Of a DNA stretch of 35,450 nucleotides, positions 31,227-35,450 are shown piece by piece. The first letter of the stretch is position 1. The number at the start of each line of letters is the position of its first letter. The translations under genes and the position numbers were made by a program. The notes under the pieces were generated by a model. It was given only the letters and a program-made list of their open reading frames with translations. It made no database searches and was not told where the DNA came from. Source of the DNA: an uncultured Pseudanabaenaceae cyanobacterium (GTDB lineage: Bacteria; Cyanobacteriota; Cyanobacteriia; PCC-9006; JAAUQQ01); the NCBI GenBank assembly GCA_937949725.1, contig CALECT010000147.1, forward strand, positions 1 to 35,450, read 5' to 3'.

Positions 31227-32285
31227 TTGTCTCGATTTACTATCAAGAACCGACTACAGCTTTTGTCGATTCAAACCTTGATCATTACCAGTACAGGAAT
31301 ACTAGAAAGACTGTCTTCCGCTCCAGCCGTTGTGGTGACCTTATGCACAGCTTCTGGCTTAGATTTTATCCTTGGTGATCCCTGGTCCCTACCCCATCCT
31401 GTTCAATTTATGGGCAACTACATTCAGGGATATCAAAGACTTCTATTGCACCGATTTACCTCTCCTATTGGACAGCGTCTACTCGGTGTTGTTCTAATGC
31501 TAAGCCTGGTGATTGTAAGTATGACAATCAGTTGGGGAGCGATCGCATTTGCCACCCACTTACACCCCTGGCTAGGTCAAGGGCTTGCTATCGTCTTGCT
31601 CGCCAGTTGCTTTGCTGGACGGAGCCTGCGGCGAGCGGCGGATGATGTACTGAAGCCTTTAAAGGCTGGAGATTTGGAAGGTGCCAGCGATCGCCTCAAG
31701 CTCTATGTTGGGCGTGACACGGAGGCCCTATCAGAAGCCGAAATACACCGCGCCCTATTTGAAACCGCCACAGAAAATGCGGTGGATGGTGTTCTGGCTC
31801 CGCTGTTTTTTGCCATCGTCGGTGCCACAATCACGCCTCTAGGGCCAGTCCCCCTAGCCATGGGATATAAAGCTCTCAGTACCCTCGATTCCATGGTGGG
31901 CTATCGAGAAATGCCTTACCGCTATCTGGGCTGGTGCAGCGCTAAAACAGAAGACATTGCCACCTGGCTACCCTGCCGCTTGGCTGTGTTGAGCATTGCA
32001 CTGTGGTCTAGACAGCCCCAGCAAGTGCTGCGCCTTTGTCGGCGGGATGCGCACCTCGATCCCAGCCCCAATGCCGGCTGGAGCGAATGCGCCTATGCTG
32101 CAGCGCTGGATGTTCAAGTGGGGGGACAGAATACCTATCGCGGGGTGGTGAAGGAGAAGCCGCTCTTAGGAGATGATTTACGACCCCTCACTGCGGAGCG
32201 AGTTGGGCAGGCATTTAAGTTGACCCGTCGGTGTTTTTTGAGTTGGTTGGGCCTAGCGATCGCCTACTTCTTCTCGACATCCTAA
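31227..32285 (+). CDS. cbiB: Adenosylcobinamide-phosphate synthase (CbiB/CobD)
   Basis: An integral membrane enzyme of the corrin pathway that attaches the aminopropanol arm to adenosylcobyric acid. The family signature GDPWSLPHPVQFMG is near residue 50, GRSLRRAADDV at about 131, then the conserved GRDTEAL and ETATENAVDGVLAPLFFA stretches, YKALSTLDSMVGY, and finally PNAGWSECAYAAAL. Several membrane helices are present. The start is uncertain: the TTG at 31227 gives 352 residues, but CbiB proteins usually begin just before LDFILGDPW, so the real start may be further in (for example a GTG near residue 36). Cyanobacteria usually make pseudocobalamin. A partner cobalamin gene is not in view. It is followed by pyrR 178 bases downstream. 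Confidence 0.92.
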   Translation: MSRFTIKNRLQLLSIQTLIITSTGILERLSSAPAVVVTLCTASGLDFILGDPWSLPHPVQFMGNYIQGYQRLLLHRFTSPIGQRLLGVVLMLSLVIVSMTISWGAIAFATHLHPWLGQGLAIVLLASCFAGRSLRRAADDVLKPLKAGDLEGASDRLKLYVGRDTEALSEAEIHRALFETATENAVDGVLAPLFFAIVGATITPLGPVPLAMGYKALSTLDSMVGYREMPYRYLGWCSAKTEDIATWLPCRLAVLSIALWSRQPQQVLRLCRRDAHLDPSPNAGWSECAYAAALDVQVGGQNTYRGVVKEKPLLGDDLRPLTAERVGQAFKLTRRCFLSWLGLAIAYFFSTS

Positions 32286-32463
32286 GACCCAACAACCCGT
32301 GTCCCCGTAGCACAATCCCCCTTCTAGCATTTCAAACAAACGTCAAACAAAAGCAACTTTCGCAGGGAATACTCAGTAGACTGGATGCTTATCCAAACTC
32401 GCTTGACCGCCTGCTTCCCATCGAAACGACCAGCCATTTACCCGCGTTCCCCAGACAATCATC

Positions 32464-33000
32464 ATGCCCCAGGAAACCATCGAAATCCTGACAGCCGAAG
32501 CCCTGCGTCGCACCTGCAACCGCCTCGCCTCTGAGCTCATTGAACAGGGCGGAGCATTGGAAGATCTTGTCCTGCTGGGCATCTACACCCGAGGTGTTCC
32601 TCTGGCTCATCGCTTAGCTGCTCATATCGAGCAATTGGAAAATGTTGAAGTCCCCGTCAGCGAGCTGGACATCACCTTCTATCGCGATGACCTAGACCAA
32701 ATTGGCATCCGCACCCCCGCCAAAACAAGCATTGGCGTGGACCTGACCGGCAAAGTCGCAGTGCTGGTGGATGACGTTATTTTCAAGGGGCGTACTATTC
32801 GCGCAGCCCTGGATGCCATTAACGACTACGGTCGCCCTCGCCTGATTCGCCTGGCAGTATTAGTGGACCGGGGTCATCGCGAAGTTCCGATTCACCCGGA
32901 CTTTACGGGCAAACAGCTCCCCACGGCGAAGCAGGAGCAGGTCAAGGTCTACTTGCAGGAGATGGATGGGCGCGATGGCGTTGAGTTGATTAAAGGCTAA
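32464..33000 (+). CDS. pyrR: PyrR, uracil phosphoribosyltransferase / pyr regulator
   Basis: A 178-residue protein of the PyrR family. In bacilli it binds pyr mRNA to attenuate transcription and has weak uracil phosphoribosyltransferase activity; in cyanobacteria the regulatory role is not certain. The PRPP loop [19 protein letters not shown] lies at about 99-117, with [12 protein letters not shown] near 76 and the C-terminal [12 protein letters not shown] at about 141. No pyr operon genes or pyr attenuator are near. The start ATG at 32464 gives the usual length. It is convergent with the FAD oxidoreductase. Confidence 0.95.
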   Translation: MPQETIEILTAEALRRTCNRLASELIEQGGALEDLVLLGIYTRGVPLAHRLAAHIEQLENVEVPVSELDITFYRDDLDQIGIRTPAKTSIGVDLTGKVAVLVDDVIFKGRTIRAALDAINDYGRPRLIRLAVLVDRGHREVPIHPDFTGKQLPTAKQEQVKVYLQEMDGRDGVELIKG

Positions 33001-33112
33001 TGGTGCAGAATGAAACTCGACTGTTAGGCTTATCGCCCTTATCGCTTACATGGCAGTGCAATGGCACTACGGCGGTATCAGCTCTCAGCCAATCTGCATT
33101 TTTTGACAAATG

Positions 33113-34468
33113 CTAACGTTCATCCCAGCCGCGCAGCTTGCCAGGGTTTAGCAATCCCTGGGGATCAACCTTGGCTTTGAAGGCGACTTTGGCTGGGTCA
33201 ACTTGGCCGCTGCCGCCATCTTCCACGGTGTACTGATGGGGATCGGGGATGAAGCAGCCCAAGTCTCGCAGGGTTTGGATAATCTCCTTGAGCCTTTCTT
33301 CAGTTGTATAGCGCACTACCTGAAGGGCTCCGGGAATGAGTTCGCCCCCCTGGCGGAAGAATTCAAGGTGGATCATCACTTCATCGCCAAATTGTTCGTA
33401 GGTCTGTTCGACCAGCGTCAGCGAGGGATCGCGGGGAAAGATGCACTGGAGATAGGTGAGGCTGGGGTCAGCGGTGCGGGCATGGAGAGTGGTGTGGTTC
33501 CAGGTGTATTCCAGCAGGGGCGTGCCTTTGTTGCTATCAGCAGCGGCGCGTTCGTAGCTGATGGTGCCGCCCATTTCTGTCACAAGGCTTTCAAACGATT
33601 CCAGGCTAGATTCAGCAATCATGGCCAGGACGGCATGTTTGCCCTCGGGCAAGTAGGGCTGAAGGGCAGTGAAGTAGCTGGGAATGGGCCAAGCAAAGAC
33701 ACTGATTAGTTTTTTGACAATGCCATTGGCATCGCCCAGGGCTTGACCAAAGCGGGCGGCAGCCATGAAGTCGTCGAAGTGGATTATGCGATCGCACCAG
33801 CCATAGGCAGGAGCTAAGGGAATTTCTAGCTCCGTCATAATGCCGGTGGTGCCATAGCCGTGGTTCACCTTGGCAACGTCATCGCCCCGCAATTCCAAAA
33901 CGCGAGGCTCGGCTTCAAGGGTGACAATGCGGACTGCGAGGACATTACCGCGATCGCTCAAAGTTCCATAGTTCACTGAGCCCATACCGCAACTACCACC
34001 GCCAATAAAGCCCCCAATCGTGGCAGTGCGATAAGTAGAAGGGGCCATGCGAATTTCCCAGCCGCTGGGACGAGTTTCGCGATCAATGGCCGCAAGCTTG
34101 GCCCCAGCTTCAACTCGCGCAATGCCTGGCTTGACCCACTTCACAGCGGCCATCTTCGACAAATCTAAAACAACGCCGCCCTGGAGAGGAACACATTGGC
34201 CATAATTGCCCGTGCCAGCCCCTCTTTCTGTAAGTGGGACTTGATACTTAGCACAAGCAGCGGCGACGCGAATAACTTCAGCTTCGCTGGTGGGACGGAT
34301 GACGAGGTCGCCCGTTTTATCGCCCAGTTGCTTTTGCAAGATTGGGCTGAAGTTGTTGTAATCCTGGGAAAGTTTAGCGACCTGGGCGTTATCAGTAATC
34401 AGGTCTAGGTCGTTAAGTTCCTTGAGGAGCGGAGTCCAGTCAGAGGCAGTTATTGAGGCGGTGGGCAT
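33113..34468 (-). CDS. FAD-binding oxidoreductase (GlcD/lactate dehydrogenase-like)
   Basis: A soluble 451-residue flavoenzyme of the FAD-binding type-4 (vanillyl-alcohol oxidase) superfamily, with the C-terminal FAD-linked oxidase domain. The PTSEAEVIRV entry strand (about 59-68), the FAD loop ERGAGTGNYGQCVPLQGG (about 81-98) and IGGFIGGGSCGMGSVNYGTL (about 151-170) are clear. The C-terminal FKAKVDPQGLLNPGKL is the standard family ending. Substrates of such enzymes are glycolate, D-lactate or similar hydroxy acids; in cyanobacteria it is often called GlcD-like. The actual substrate cannot be read here. It is probably monocistronic, with a 243-bp spacer that holds an inverted-repeat element upstream. 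Confidence 0.9.
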   Translation of the reverse strand: MPTASITASDWTPLLKELNDLDLITDNAQVAKLSQDYNNFSPILQKQLGDKTGDLVIRPTSEAEVIRVAAACAKYQVPLTERGAGTGNYGQCVPLQGGVVLDLSKMAAVKWVKPGIARVEAGAKLAAIDRETRPSGWEIRMAPSTYRTATIGGFIGGGSCGMGSVNYGTLSDRGNVLAVRIVTLEAEPRVLELRGDDVAKVNHGYGTTGIMTELEIPLAPAYGWCDRIIHFDDFMAAARFGQALGDANGIVKKLISVFAWPIPSYFTALQPYLPEGKHAVLAMIAESSLESFESLVTEMGGTISYERAAADSNKGTPLLEYTWNHTTLHARTADPSLTYLQCIFPRDPSLTLVEQTYEQFGDEVMIHLEFFRQGGELIPGALQVVRYTTEERLKEIIQTLRDLGCFIPDPHQYTVEDGGSGQVDPAKVAFKAKVDPQGLLNPGKLRGWDER

Positions 34469-34548
34469 GACTGGACAAAGAAAGGCTAGGGGCTGTGCTT
34501 AATATAGCGTTTGCCTGGGAGGTGATGTGTGTTTTGTGGATCCGAGAT

Positions 34549-34653
34549 GTAGGGGCGAGGTCTCCCGCCCGAGGGTGGAATATGGATGGGACTACCAAAT
34601 CCTATAACTGTCTCCCTTAGACCCTCTGCGGGCGAACAGCGGTTCGCCCCTAC
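34549..34653. repeat. 105-bp inverted-repeat element (REP/MITE-like)
   Basis: Terminal 10-bp inverted repeats GTAGGGGCGA (34549-34558) and TCGCCCCTAC (34644-34653) bracket an element with further imperfect complementarity. Within it, GGGCGAAC (34630-34637) and GTTCGCCC (34642-34649) form a perfect hairpin. The GTAGGGGCGA / GTTCGCCC motif recurs in many cyanobacterial genomes, as I recall. It carries no ORF and sits between genes. Confidence 0.7.
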
Positions 34654-34711
34654 GGCTCAATTGATGGGAATCGGGGGTTGGATTGAATTCACATCCTTTC
34701 CGGACTGATGA

Positions 34712-35065
34712 TTAACGAACGCCAGCAACAGCTAGCTCTTTCCCATCAGGAACAAGGTGAGAGGCAAGCTCATAAACACTGCTTTCCGGTTGCTGAGTAA
34801 ACAGCGCTGACATTTTAGCCAGAATGGCTTGGTGGGTGTCGTTGCGCTGTTGCTCATCCATTTGCTCCAGGCTTTTCCAGAAGATGATGGATAGGCCACG
34901 ATCGCTATCCGGTTCTCGCAATAAATAAGCCCCTTCAAAGCCACCGGCATAGGTGGCAACAGCTTGGGAATAGAGTTCTTGGGCGCGATCGAACATGCCG
35001 GGCTTGAACTCTCCCCTCACGACATGGACTGCTTCATGCTTGAGGAAGTCTTGGAAATCGCTCAT
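34712..35065 (-). CDS. ABM-like dimeric alpha/beta-barrel protein
   Basis: A 117-residue protein with the antibiotic-biosynthesis-monooxygenase-like (dimeric alpha+beta barrel) layout: a beta strand (VHVVRGEFKPG), an amphipathic helix (MFDRAQELYSQAVATY), the paired strands EGAYLLREPDSDRGLSIIFW, then KSLEQMDEQQ and a second helix. Such small proteins often oxidise or degrade a quinone-like substrate or haem, but this one lacks a known signature. It lies downstream of the deaminase-like gene on the same strand with an 85-base gap. Confidence 0.65.
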   Translation of the reverse strand: MSDFQDFLKHEAVHVVRGEFKPGMFDRAQELYSQAVATYAGGFEGAYLLREPDSDRGLSIIFWKSLEQMDEQQRNDTHQAILAKMSALFTQQPESSVYELASHLVPDGKELAVAGVR

Positions 35066-35150
35066 GGGGCCTCCGAGGATTCAATTGAGATAGAGCTACT
35101 ATCGTATTGTCCCTGGCTAGCTTCCTCAGCAGACGCGATCGCCAAACAGC

Positions 35151-35450
35151 TTAATTAACGCGCAATAATTCGTCTAATTCGCGATAGTCCGGCAGCGTTT
35201 GATCAATGGGCTTGCCCCGGCGCAGGACAATGCGATCGTGCTGAGAACGGGAGAGCAACTCACTAAAGCCGCGCCCCTGAAACAGAATTAAATCCGCAGG
35301 TAGCCCAACCCCCATCTGACCCACGTTTTCTAAGCCCATCAGTTCAGCAGGCGTTTGGGTCACAGCTCTTGGCCAATCCCCATAGGGCTGATCCAAATGG
35401 GCAATACGCACCGACTCCCGCCAAACTTCCAGCATGTCGTGATCCCCAAA
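35151..35450 (-). CDS. Cytosine-deaminase-like amidohydrolase, 5' partial
   Basis: The last 100 codons of a gene that runs off the right edge. The visible part begins FGDHDMLEVWRESVRIAHL, then DWPRAVTQTPAELMGL and GLPADLILFQGRGFSELLSR, and ends with LRRGKPIDQTLPDYRELDEL, a pattern of cytosine deaminases (CodA-type amidohydrolases). They convert cytosine to uracil, or related substrates. The metal ligands of the TIM barrel are outside the window. It is transcribed leftwards; the ABM-like gene follows after 85 bases. Confidence 0.8.
   Translation of the reverse strand, partial: FGDHDMLEVWRESVRIAHLDQPYGDWPRAVTQTPAELMGLENVGQMGVGLPADLILFQGRGFSELLSRSQHDRIVLRRGKPIDQTLPDYRELDELLRVN

Overview
This window looks like part of a cyanobacterial chromosome. 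HIP1 octamers (GCGATCGC) recur throughout, for example at 1652-1659, 2765-2772 and 4995-5002. Several families are also typical of cyanobacteria: DUF4079, DUF4332, a cyAbrB regulator, a CHASE2 kinase with a NarL-type regulator, an SmtB/SmtA metal locus and half-size GDT1 proteins. The species cannot be named from sequence alone; a filamentous or Leptolyngbya-like lineage is only a guess. No rRNA, tRNA, CRISPR array or intact insertion sequence was recognised.

Layout. 1-3271 (minus): a Tat-type solute-binding lipoprotein cut by the window edge, and a cellulose-synthase-like GT2 protein. 3664-4934 (plus): a DM13 protein and a DUF4079 membrane protein. 5329-8102 (plus): a response regulator and CHASE2 histidine kinase pair. 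8252-9120 (plus): three very small exported or membrane proteins separated by hairpins. 9269-13013: DUF4332, a secreted GH8 cellulase, an AT-rich orphan membrane protein and a small TPR protein. 13136-17644: uvrB and an AT-rich, membrane-anchored TPR protein. 17698-19070: a divergent pair of paralogous PD-(D/E)XK-like proteins. 19067-23510: a CPA2 antiporter, two membrane proteins of unknown function and a DAHP synthase. 24173-25722: a FecR-domain protein and the divergent smtB/smtA locus. 25879-28597: a decayed DUF167 gene behind DUF362, a YkgJ cysteine-cluster protein and two half-size GDT1 transporters. 28550-30054 (minus): a four-TM protein and a cyAbrB regulator with a histone-H1-like tail. 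30055-31226 has no convincing gene. 31227-35450: cbiB, pyrR, an FAD oxidoreductase, an inverted-repeat element, an ABM-like protein and the end of a cytosine-deaminase-like amidohydrolase.

How the genes work together. The clearest functional units are four. The RR/CHASE2 kinase pair is a two-component system. smtB/smtA is a metal-responsive pair with two identical 18-nt operator copies. The two GDT1 halves probably assemble into one Mn2+ or Ca2+ exchanger. The cellulose synthase and GH8 cellulase, about 7 kb apart, could make and trim the same polymer. Most of the rest is single-gene transcription units with clear intrinsic terminators.

Most unusual items: the Lys/Ala-rich tail on the AbrB regulator; a 42-bp in-frame tandem duplication on a CHASE2 motif; an all-cysteine metallothionein; a basic insertion of about 33 residues in UvrB; a perfect 16-bp inverted repeat inside the 3' end of the large TPR gene; and a cluster of tiny membrane proteins beside the two-component system. 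No complete new defence or mobile system was found.
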